DNA of 64,000 nucleotides, from the NCBI GenBank assembly GCA_017507125.1, contig JAFWBQ010000023.1, positions 27,511-91,510 of the forward strand, given 5' to 3'. Positions within the stretch are counted from its first letter, which is position 1, and each line of letters opens with the position of its first letter. Below are positions 16,244-23,085 of this stretch, one piece after another. The translations under genes were made by a program, and so were the position numbers. Source of the stretch: Lentisphaeria bacterium. GTDB taxonomy: Bacteria > Verrucomicrobiota > Lentisphaeria > Victivallales > Victivallaceae. The notes beneath the pieces were generated by a model, which ran no database searches, was not told the DNA's origin, and saw only the letters and a list, made by a program, of their open reading frames with translations.

Positions 16244-17410
16244 ATGGCGCTTGAAATGAAATGTCCTGAATGCGGCGGGAGTTTGGAACGCCGCTTCTTC
16301 AAAGACAAAATCAGCTTCAGCTGCAGAACATGCGGCGGTTCTCTTGTTGCTGTGGGCGTGCTGCGTTCTCTGTGCCGCAGCAAAGAGTTTGTCAACAGTT
16401 TATGGAAAATTTCAGCGTCAGCACCTTTGGCACCCGGAAAAAAATGTCCCTGCTGCAATCAGACTATGCGAAGATGTTGTCTTGCCGGTGACAACGGAGC
16501 TGTGACATTGGAACTTGATCTCTGCCGCGCCTGCCAGATGGTCTGGTTTGACCCGGGAGAACTTTCTCAAATTGCGCTTACTGAAGCACAGCAGATGAAA
16601 TTGCCGCCACGGGCAAGGGAGATCATGGCTGAATATCAGGTAAAAAAGATCGCTGCCGCAGAAGCGGGGCGAACTATCGGTTACGGAATAGAGGATGATG
16701 AACCCCTGCAGCCATGGAAATGGCTGCCCGGCCTTCTGGGACTGCCGGTTGAGATGGAAGAAGAAAGTACATGGAGCTCCATTCCTTTTGTGATGCTGAG
16801 TGCCCTGGCGCTTTGTCTTGTCGTTTTTTTATTTACAGCGGGAAATCTTGCTCAAGTGATTCAAAAGTACGGATTTATTCCAGCTCAGCCTTTCAGAGAA
16901 TACGGCGCAACACTTTTCAGTTCCATGTTTCTCCACGGTTCTGTGTGGCATCTTGTGGGCAATCTCTATTTTCTCTTTGTATTCGGGGATGATGTGGAGC
17001 TTGAACTGGGAAAACTGAAAATGATGTACCTGCTTTTCCTTTCAGGCTTTTCCGCACTGTTTTTTCATTGGCTTTGTGGTTCTGCAAGTACGATCCCCTG
17101 TGTTGGAGCAAGCGGATTTATTTCAGGTATCATCGCCTTTTATGCCGTGACCTTTCCATGGCGCAGAGTGGGATTCTGTTTCAGAAACAGGTGGTATGGC
17201 GGCTTCGGCTGGATCTCTTATCCCGCCTGGCTCCTCTTTGCCGTCTGGTGCGTTTTTCAAATCATCATGGCAATGATCGCCGCCAAAGCGGAAACGTCGG
17301 GGGGCGTTGCTTACTCTGCCCACCTGGGAGGAGCCATCCCCGGTGTCGTCTGGGGCGTGCTTCAGCGCCTTTCTTCCCGTTGGAAAGAACAGGGAGGCGT
17401 GCCGTTGTAA
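16244..17410 (+). CDS. Rhomboid-family intramembrane serine protease with two N-terminal zinc ribbons
   Basis: A 388-residue protein. Residues ~7-35 (CPECGG...CRTCGG) and ~68-100 (CPCCNQ...CRACQ) are two CxxC-based zinc ribbons, the second with the WFDPGEL pattern of zinc-ribbon regulatory domains. The membrane part starts near 180 and includes the rhomboid HGSVWHLVGN segment in TM2, GASG with nucleophile Ser290, and YSAHLGG with His360, so the catalytic dyad is intact. It should cut membrane proteins within the bilayer. GGAG at 16233-16236 precedes the ATG. Its last 49 bases overlap the convergent gene at 17362-18108. Confidence 0.9.
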   Translation: MALEMKCPECGGSLERRFFKDKISFSCRTCGGSLVAVGVLRSLCRSKEFVNSLWKISASAPLAPGKKCPCCNQTMRRCCLAGDNGAVTLELDLCRACQMVWFDPGELSQIALTEAQQMKLPPRAREIMAEYQVKKIAAAEAGRTIGYGIEDDEPLQPWKWLPGLLGLPVEMEEESTWSSIPFVMLSALALCLVVFLFTAGNLAQVIQKYGFIPAQPFREYGATLFSSMFLHGSVWHLVGNLYFLFVFGDDVELELGKLKMMYLLFLSGFSALFFHWLCGSASTIPCVGASGFISGIIAFYAVTFPWRRVGFCFRNRWYGGFGWISYPAWLLFAVWCVFQIIMAMIAAKAETSGGVAYSAHLGGAIPGVVWGVLQRLSSRWKEQGGVPL

Positions 17411-18108
17411 AGTATTGAGGCCCCAATTATGATGCCGGGAAGTGTCAGGGGCAGCAGCAGGGGCAGCAGCTGGATCAGATAGACTGCAATTCCGAATCCG
17501 AGAACTTCCGTGCCGCGGTTTCTGAAAAAGAACCGCGTTTCACGGACGTTTTGCCCCCTGATAAAGCCCGGTGCAAAAAGGAGCGAATACGCCATCCTTA
17601 TGCCCATGATAATGATCAGCAGGATCTGACCCGCCAGAGGCAGAAAGAAACTGAGGGTAAAAAAGAGCAGGAACAGAATGGTTGTATTGAGACCGAAATG
17701 TACCGCCTGCAGAGTGAATTCAAACTGACGGGAAAGAGGAATATCAGAAAGCTCTGTCCGATAATATTTTTTTTCAAATTCTTCGAGAAGTTTGTCAAAA
17801 AATATGCTTCCGAAGATCTCAAAAAGTGTACCCAAAGTAGTCAGAATGATGACTGAAGCAAGCACGACCGCAATGACAGTCAGACTCCCTTCAAGCAGGG
17901 ATTTGAGAAATTCAGGATAGTCTGCCATCCGTGAAGTCAGGTAATTACTGAGAATGTTGGAGAGATGAATCAGGAGCCATATCATGCCGGTATAGACCGC
18001 CAGCAGCATCAGCCAGGGGGCCGTCGTAAATTTCCAGAGAGCTCTGTCTTTATAAAAACAGTTGATCCCTTCAAAGGCACAGAAGGCGCCGTGGAAAAAA
18101 TTCTTCAT
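17362..18108 (-). CDS. EI24/CysZ-like integral membrane protein
   Basis: A 248-residue protein with about five or six hydrophobic segments (around 30-55, 72-100, 135-165, 205-235). The N-terminal FFHGAFCAFEGINCFYKDRALWKF resembles the start of EI24/CysZ-type proteins, a family that includes a sulfate transporter, but most members have no known role. The start overlaps the rlmN stop by four bases (ATGA), so it is the last gene of the TPR-rlmN operon. The C-terminal coding end overlaps the rhomboid gene on the other strand by 49 bases. A sulfate role is not supported by neighbours. Confidence 0.65.
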   Translation of the reverse strand: MKNFFHGAFCAFEGINCFYKDRALWKFTTAPWLMLLAVYTGMIWLLIHLSNILSNYLTSRMADYPEFLKSLLEGSLTVIAVVLASVIILTTLGTLFEIFGSIFFDKLLEEFEKKYYRTELSDIPLSRQFEFTLQAVHFGLNTTILFLLFFTLSFFLPLAGQILLIIIMGIRMAYSLLFAPGFIRGQNVRETRFFFRNRGTEVLGFGIAVYLIQLLPLLLPLTLPGIIIGASILYNGTPPCSFQREERR

Positions 18109-19145
18109 GATTTTTTCTCCTCTGCCTTGATTCTCAACTGGCCGCAGGCAGCGTTTTTTCCGCTGCCGCGCTCAATGCGCCGGGTGACAACGGCCCCTGC
18201 TGCAAGAGCGTTCTTTTCAAAACTTTCGATCCGTTCTCTGGAAGGACGCCGGAAAGCACTTCCCGTTGAGTTGTAGGGAATCAAATTTACTTTTGCATGG
18301 TGGGCAAAAGCAAGACGGCCGAGAGCTTCTGCCTGGGCATCGGAGTCATTGATCCCTGCCAGAAGCGTGTACTCCAAAGTGACCATGCGGCCCGCTTTTT
18401 CCCGGTAGGTGTCAACGGCACTCAGGATATCTTTGATGGGAAAGCGCAGAGGATCGGGGATGATTTTAGCACGGGTTTCCTCATCGGGTGCGTGAAGACT
18501 CACTGCCAGAGTGTACTCCTTTTTCAGCTCAGCGAACTTAAGCATTCCGGGGATATAGCCGCTGGTGGAAACTGTGATCCGCCGGGGGGCAAAACAGAAG
18601 CCTGTTTGCGAAGAGAGCATTTCAAGAGCCGGGAAAAGTTCATTGCAGTTGAGAAGTCCTTCTCCGATCCCCATGAAAACGATATTATCGCATCTTCTGC
18701 CCAGATAATTGCATCCCAGCAGAAACTCTTCAAGGATCTCTCCTGTGTGAAGATTACGCTTCAAACCGTTTTTACCTGAAGCGCAGAAACGGCATCCCAC
18801 CGGACACCCCACCTGCGTGCTGAGGCAGAATGTGACTCTGCCGTCGCCCGCCGGAATGATTGCCATTTCGATGTGTTCGCCGTCGAAAAGTTCAAGAAGC
18901 AGTTTGGTGACACCGTCAGAAGAGGACTCTTTCTCTGAAATTTTCATCGAGGGCGCATAAAAATTCTCCAACAGTTTCCGGCGCAGCTCAGCGGGAAGAT
19001 TGAGCATCTTTTCCGGTTCAATGATCAGTTTCTCTCTGATCCACTGCTGAAGTTGTTTTGCCCGGAATCCGGGGAAGCCTGATTCTTTGCACCACTGGCT
19101 CAACTCTTCAGCAGTTTGGGCAATGAGAAATTTTTTTACTTGCAT
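18105..19145 (-). CDS. rlmN: 23S rRNA (adenine-C2)-methyltransferase RlmN
   Basis: A 346-residue radical SAM enzyme that methylates A2503 of 23S rRNA and A37 of some tRNAs. The iron-sulfur motif CPVGCRFCASG is present, and the C-terminal catalytic Cys is in KNAACGQLR. The N-terminal helical domain FRAKQLQQWI fits the family. Cfr, a resistance relative modifying C8, is similar, but the housekeeping context (TPR and EI24-like partners) favours RlmN. It overlaps the TPR gene by ten bases upstream and the membrane gene by four downstream. Confidence 0.92.
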   Translation of the reverse strand: MQVKKFLIAQTAEELSQWCKESGFPGFRAKQLQQWIREKLIIEPEKMLNLPAELRRKLLENFYAPSMKISEKESSSDGVTKLLLELFDGEHIEMAIIPAGDGRVTFCLSTQVGCPVGCRFCASGKNGLKRNLHTGEILEEFLLGCNYLGRRCDNIVFMGIGEGLLNCNELFPALEMLSSQTGFCFAPRRITVSTSGYIPGMLKFAELKKEYTLAVSLHAPDEETRAKIIPDPLRFPIKDILSAVDTYREKAGRMVTLEYTLLAGINDSDAQAEALGRLAFAHHAKVNLIPYNSTGSAFRRPSRERIESFEKNALAAGAVVTRRIERGSGKNAACGQLRIKAEEKKS

Positions 19146-20716
19146 GTTTCTCTTTTCTTTCTGACGGAAGCCGCATTGAATTCCATTTCAAAAGGAGCAT
19201 ATTTCAAGGCAAGATCGTAGTAACGGCGGGGAGATTTTCCCTGTGCCGCAGCGATGTCACCTGCATGTTCAAAAATAGTGGCGATTCCCTCACGGGGCTT
19301 GATGCGTGCAAGAGCCTTGTTGATCAGCTGCTCCGCCTCGGCGTAACGCTTTTCTCTGAAGGCGATCCAAGCCATGCTGTCAAGATATGCGACATTTTCC
19401 GGTTCTTTGCTTAAAGCGTAGGTCAGAAGTTTCCGGGCGTTGGGAAGATCCAGGTTCAACACTGCAGAGACATATCCCACAGAGTTGGCAAAAGCAGGCA
19501 GTTGCATCTGGGGCGCCAGGATCTTTTCTGCCATGCGGAACATGTCAGGATCCTTCAGCTTTTCTGCAAGCGACAGAAGAATGTGACCGATCCGGTAGTC
19601 CGGGGGAGTTCCTGATTGAATGGCTTGGGAAATAAAGCGATAGAGCGTTTTCCACTCTTTTTTCATTGTGAGAAGCTGGCAGTACAATGTAAAATGATGT
19701 TTTTCCGGAAGTTTTTTCAGAGCCTTTTCTGCTTCAGCATACATACCGGCGTTGAGTAATGTTTTGAAAAGGAGTTCCGTTGTATCAAACCGGGGATTCA
19801 TTTCAGTGACTGCGGATGCCGCATTGTTGAAGTCAGCCACGCTGCCGCACTCTACCGCAGTTGTAAGCAGCCAAATATTGGACTCAGTACTGCGGATGCG
19901 TTTGTCGTAATCCCGGGCAAAGGCAATGGCTTTATTCTTCATTATAAAACGGAACTTTATATAGAAATACAATACGGCATCAGCACTCCTGCGGTCTGAG
20001 ATTTTTCCGGAACCGGCATCAATGAGTGCTGTTGCCTCGTTGAAACACTTTTCAAGTGCTTTGCCCCGTTCTTCGGCTCCGGTGGCATAAGATTGGGCTG
20101 CTGCTGTATAACAGTAGTCCGCCAGAACAAGCCCGGAAAGCATGGCGTAGGGAGAAGGAGCTTTCTGCCAGAGCTGGAAAAGAGAGAGAAGTTTATCGTA
20201 TTCCCCCGCCTGGACCATCGCATCAGCTGCAGCCGGAAGCAAATGAAAAAGATGCTCTTTTTTCCACAACAGACGTGTCGTGAGCCGCTGTGGGGGGAGT
20301 GTTAACAGAGGAGCAAGCTGTTTGATCCGGAGTGACGCCGGTACATCGCAGGCACGATTCAGGGCACTGCCGTGAAGAGCCGCCAGAATATGATCCGGAT
20401 TTTTTTCCCACATGGCATTGTATTTCTGCAAAACAGCATCGCACTTCTTAAGTTTTTGGAAAGCTGTCCTGAAAGCCTGCAGGGGCGTTTCTGCATTGTT
20501 CAGATCCTTCTCAATAATGTCAAGAAGTTTGAAACACTGTTGTTCCGGATCCTTTTCAAGAAGTGCATTGACAAAAAGAGCAAGAACCTCTTCCCGTGGA
20601 GCAGGAGCTTTTGCCTTGAGGACAGGGAGCGGTGCTGCATCTGAGGCAATGCCTGCCCCCGCAGAGAGCTGTACTGCTGTCAATGCGCCAAGGAAAATAA
20701 AAAGTTTTCTGATCAT
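19136..20716 (-). CDS. Exported TPR-repeat protein
   Basis: A 526-residue protein with a signal peptide (MIRKLFIFLGALTAVQLSAG). The rest is almost wholly alpha-helical with TPR-like units. The clearest are near residues 430-505 (NVAYLDSMAWIAFREKRYAE, then AEQLINKALARIK and HAGDIAAAQGKSPRRYYDLA). It is probably periplasmic and acts in protein contacts. It is first in a three-gene overlapping operon with rlmN and the EI24-like gene. The start is set by the ATG right after the signal-peptide-coding boundary. It probably receives readthrough from the small ribosomal-like gene upstream, past two hairpins. Confidence 0.75.
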   Translation of the reverse strand: MIRKLFIFLGALTAVQLSAGAGIASDAAPLPVLKAKAPAPREEVLALFVNALLEKDPEQQCFKLLDIIEKDLNNAETPLQAFRTAFQKLKKCDAVLQKYNAMWEKNPDHILAALHGSALNRACDVPASLRIKQLAPLLTLPPQRLTTRLLWKKEHLFHLLPAAADAMVQAGEYDKLLSLFQLWQKAPSPYAMLSGLVLADYCYTAAAQSYATGAEERGKALEKCFNEATALIDAGSGKISDRRSADAVLYFYIKFRFIMKNKAIAFARDYDKRIRSTESNIWLLTTAVECGSVADFNNAASAVTEMNPRFDTTELLFKTLLNAGMYAEAEKALKKLPEKHHFTLYCQLLTMKKEWKTLYRFISQAIQSGTPPDYRIGHILLSLAEKLKDPDMFRMAEKILAPQMQLPAFANSVGYVSAVLNLDLPNARKLLTYALSKEPENVAYLDSMAWIAFREKRYAEAEQLINKALARIKPREGIATIFEHAGDIAAAQGKSPRRYYDLALKYAPFEMEFNAASVRKKRETCK

Positions 20717-20731
20717 ATTGTTACCCTGTAT

Positions 20732-20801
20732 TTAAAAAATTAAAGCGTCCGCTGATCGGAAATGAAATGAATCAGATTCATTTCAACCGCAAAACGGACG
20801 C
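20732..20801 (-). terminator. Nested hairpin terminator downstream of the 30-residue gene
   Basis: Outer arms GCGTCCG (20745-20751) and CGGACGC (20795-20801) enclose a perfect nine-pair inner hairpin, GAAATGAAT (20764-20772) with ATTCATTTC (20776-20784). Read on the minus strand the outer arm is followed by TTTAATTTTTT, giving a U-tract. Confidence 0.65.
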
Positions 20802-20813
20802 CTCCAAGAGTGC

Positions 20814-20890
20814 GAAATAAGTCCCGCCGCACCTCTGAAACAGAGGTTGTCTTTCCGCTGTGCGGAAATTTTATGGCGACGACTTATTTC
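20814..20890 (-). ncRNA. Structured 3' element overlapping the end of the 30-residue gene
   Basis: Three nested pairings are visible: GAAATAAGTC (20814-20823) with GACTTATTTC (20881-20890), CCGCAC (20827-20832) with GTGCGG (20860-20865), and CCTCTG (20832-20837) with CAGAGG (20841-20846). The 5' arm of the outer stem includes the stop codon of the small gene. Whether it is a processed RNA, a stability element or a translational control element is not known. Confidence 0.5.
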
Positions 20891-20976
20891 TTGTTCTTGT
20901 GCCGCAAGGACTTGAGCTGCTTCTTGCGCTTGTGCTTGGCGATTTTTTTACGCCGTTTTTTCTTGAGATTGCCCAT
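20884..20976 (-). CDS. 30-residue AURKAIP1/COX24-like small ribosomal protein
   Basis: A 30-residue, extremely basic peptide beginning MGNLKKKRRKKIAKHKRKK and ending RHKNKK, 19 of 30 residues Lys, Arg or His. The pattern KKRRxKIxKHKRKKxxxxxRHKxK matches the AURKAIP1/COX24 (mS38-like) domain, known in bacteria as a tiny ribosome-associated protein in Bacteroidota and PVC lineages. It is too short for ordinary ORF calling, but has its own extended -10 promoter (21024-21051), a TAA stop and a structured 3' end. No strong Shine-Dalgarno precedes the ATG. The function is inferred from the family. Confidence 0.85.
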   Translation of the reverse strand: MGNLKKKRRKKIAKHKRKKQLKSLRHKNKK

Positions 20977-21023
20977 GATGATACCACATTTGTTCAATTA
21001 ATTAACAAAACCGATTGTATCAT

Positions 21024-21051
21024 AATATAGCACTCTTAACGAAAAAAACAA
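21024..21051 (-). promoter_or_regulatory. Promoter of the 30-residue gene
   Basis: On the minus strand TTGTTT (plus 21046-21051) and TATATT (plus 21024-21029) are 16 bases apart with TGC before the -10. Confidence 0.65.
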
Positions 21052-21159
21052 CTCAAAAGTGAAGATATTTATGGAAAAAATGCAAATATTTTCCATTTTT
21101 ATCCTTGAAACTCTCTCTCCGGGAATTTTTTTTGCAGCAGCTCAGGTGCTTCCCGGAAA

Positions 21160-21193
21160 AAAGAAAAGAAAAAACGCCGGGATTTCCGGCGTT
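21160..21193 (-). terminator. Rho-independent terminator of recJ
   Basis: AACGCCGG (21173-21180) pairs with CCGGCGTT (21186-21193) around a five-base loop. On the minus strand it is followed by a long T-rich run (plus 21160-21172). It lies 20 bases past the recJ stop. Confidence 0.88.
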
Positions 21194-21215
21194 CCAGGGT
21201 GAAATTTCTTCAGCT

Positions 21216-22925
21216 TCAGCAGCAGTGGATGTCCACGATACTCAACTGCGGTTGTTCAATGCCCTGATGGGTATTGAGCTGAGGCGTTGCCAAAATATCA
21301 CAATATTCAGAAGAGAAGTTTTCCACCCCCTGGTTAAAGGCGATGAAGTCCATGGAAACATTTCTCTGACGCATAAGTCCTCTTGTATGACTTCCGCCGC
21401 ACGTAGCGCTGCATCTGATGATCTGCACGTCGTTGAAACGGAAGACCGGGCGCGGATTGCTGTGACCGAAAGGAGAAAGTTTTCCCAGGTATTCAAAGAA
21501 TTCCCGCGTCAGTTCAGAGAAAAAGATCTCACCATCGTAGGAAATGGAATTTTCAAGATCTGCCGTGTCGATTTGACGTCCGATCTCTTTATTCATCATG
21601 TCAAAGAAATCTGCGATTTTTTCTGTTCTGAGACCGACTCCCACTGCCATGGGGTGTCCGCCGTAACGTTCAAGCAGATGGGCACTCTTTGAAAGCACTT
21701 CTACAAGGTTCAAATTGGCAATGCTGCGGCCTGAGCCGTAGGCGACATCTCCCTGTACCGTCAGAACGATGGTGGGGCGGTTGTACTCTCTTGCCAGACG
21801 GGAGGCCACAATACCGATGACTCCCTGATGCCAGTTTCTGCCTGCCACAAGGAGTGCGCAGGGGCTCATCCAGGCAAGATGACGCTCGATCTGTTCCCGA
21901 GCCTCCTGATAAATCTCCTGTTCTTTCTGCTGTCGGTCGCGGTTGAAGCGCTCAAGCTGTGAAGCACAGGCATACGCTTCCACGATCTGACCGGATTGGA
22001 GCAGTTTCAACGCAACATTGGCATCCCCGACCCGGCCGGCGGCATTGATCCGCGGCGCAAGACGGAAGGTGATGTCGGCGGGGGTGAGTTCAGAACGGAG
22101 TTTGGAACTTTCTATAAGTGCACGGACTCCCGGGCGCAGCTGACGTTGGAGCGCTTCGATCCCGTATTTGACCATGATCCGGTTTTCCCCCAGCAGAGGT
22201 ACGATATCGGCAACGGTTCCCAGAGCCACATAGTCCAGAACCTCCTCAAGCCGGGTGGTGAATCCGCCCAGATTGTTTTCTCTGCCGTATTTGACGAAAG
22301 CGTGAGAGAGTTTGAAGGCTGCACCTGCTCCTGAAAGCAGCTGCAGATCCGCAAGTGCCGGGTAGACCTTGGGATTGATGACCGCCAGAGCATCCGGCAG
22401 CGAAGGACCTGCTTCATGGTGGTCTGTGACGATCACGTCGATCCCCATCTCCCTTGCCCGTGTTACTGCGTCGCAGCTGGTGATACCGCAGTCCACTGTG
22501 ACAAGGACACCGCAGATACCGAAAGACTCAAGCGCTTTGTCAAGGGATTCCGGAGTGAAGCCGTAACCATCATCAAAGCGGTGGGGAATGAAGGAGTTTA
22601 CGATTGCGCCGTTGCTGCTGAGAACCCACGCCAAAAGCGCACTGGCGGTAATACCGTCAGTGTCATAATCACCATGGATCAGAATAGGCTCTTTGTTGGC
22701 AACAGCTTTCCACAACCTCGCCGCCGCTTCCCGGATCCCCGGGAAACGGTAGGGGTCGCTCAAATTTCCGAGCCGCGGATTCAGGAAACTTTCCACCTGA
22801 TCCGCACCGATGCCGCGCGCGGCAAAAATGAGGGCTATGGGACGGGGGAGATCGAAACTCCGCTGCAGTCCTCTGATTTCTTCCTCAAGATTTCCGGCGT
22901 TGACTTTCCACTTGTTTACACCCAT
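21216..22925 (-). CDS. recJ: Single-stranded-DNA-specific exonuclease RecJ
   Basis: A 569-residue DHH-family 5'-3' exonuclease acting in recombination, mismatch and base excision repair. The metal-binding motifs are HGDYDTDG (residues 86-91 for DYDTDG), VDCGI, and TDHHEAG. LAPRINAAGRVGDA follows, then the C-terminal RecJ OB region (SFGHSNPRP-like, here SPFGHSNPRPVF). Length is typical. The start is the ATG at 22925 after a weak AAGAGAAA. It is a single-gene unit with a clear terminator. Confidence 0.96.
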   Translation of the reverse strand: MGVNKWKVNAGNLEEEIRGLQRSFDLPRPIALIFAARGIGADQVESFLNPRLGNLSDPYRFPGIREAAARLWKAVANKEPILIHGDYDTDGITASALLAWVLSSNGAIVNSFIPHRFDDGYGFTPESLDKALESFGICGVLVTVDCGITSCDAVTRAREMGIDVIVTDHHEAGPSLPDALAVINPKVYPALADLQLLSGAGAAFKLSHAFVKYGRENNLGGFTTRLEEVLDYVALGTVADIVPLLGENRIMVKYGIEALQRQLRPGVRALIESSKLRSELTPADITFRLAPRINAAGRVGDANVALKLLQSGQIVEAYACASQLERFNRDRQQKEQEIYQEAREQIERHLAWMSPCALLVAGRNWHQGVIGIVASRLAREYNRPTIVLTVQGDVAYGSGRSIANLNLVEVLSKSAHLLERYGGHPMAVGVGLRTEKIADFFDMMNKEIGRQIDTADLENSISYDGEIFFSELTREFFEYLGKLSPFGHSNPRPVFRFNDVQIIRCSATCGGSHTRGLMRQRNVSMDFIAFNQGVENFSSEYCDILATPQLNTHQGIEQPQLSIVDIHCC

Positions 22926-23038
22926 TTGTTTCTCTTTTCTTATTTAATCTTCTTTATTAACATAACTCCGAAATTGAAATAATCCAAACGAAAATTTAAA
23001 AAAAATGCAAAATTTAGTGAAAATTTCTGATTTTCGGG

Positions 23039-23067
23039 TTGAAAAATGCTTCTGAGAGAAGTATTGT
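23039..23067 (+). promoter_or_regulatory. Possible promoter of the GH78-like gene
   Basis: TTGAAA at 23039-23044 and TATTGT at 23062-23067 are 17 bases apart. If real, transcription starts after the TTG at 23068, leaving the ATG at 23086 as the first usable start. Confidence 0.4.
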
Positions 23068-23085
23068 TTGTCTGAAACTTTCTTT

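Noticed and set aside
18105..19145. Cfr-type antibiotic-resistance methyltransferase
   Set aside because: The protein matches RlmN with both catalytic Cys regions and is in a housekeeping operon with no mobile element or resistance genes nearby.
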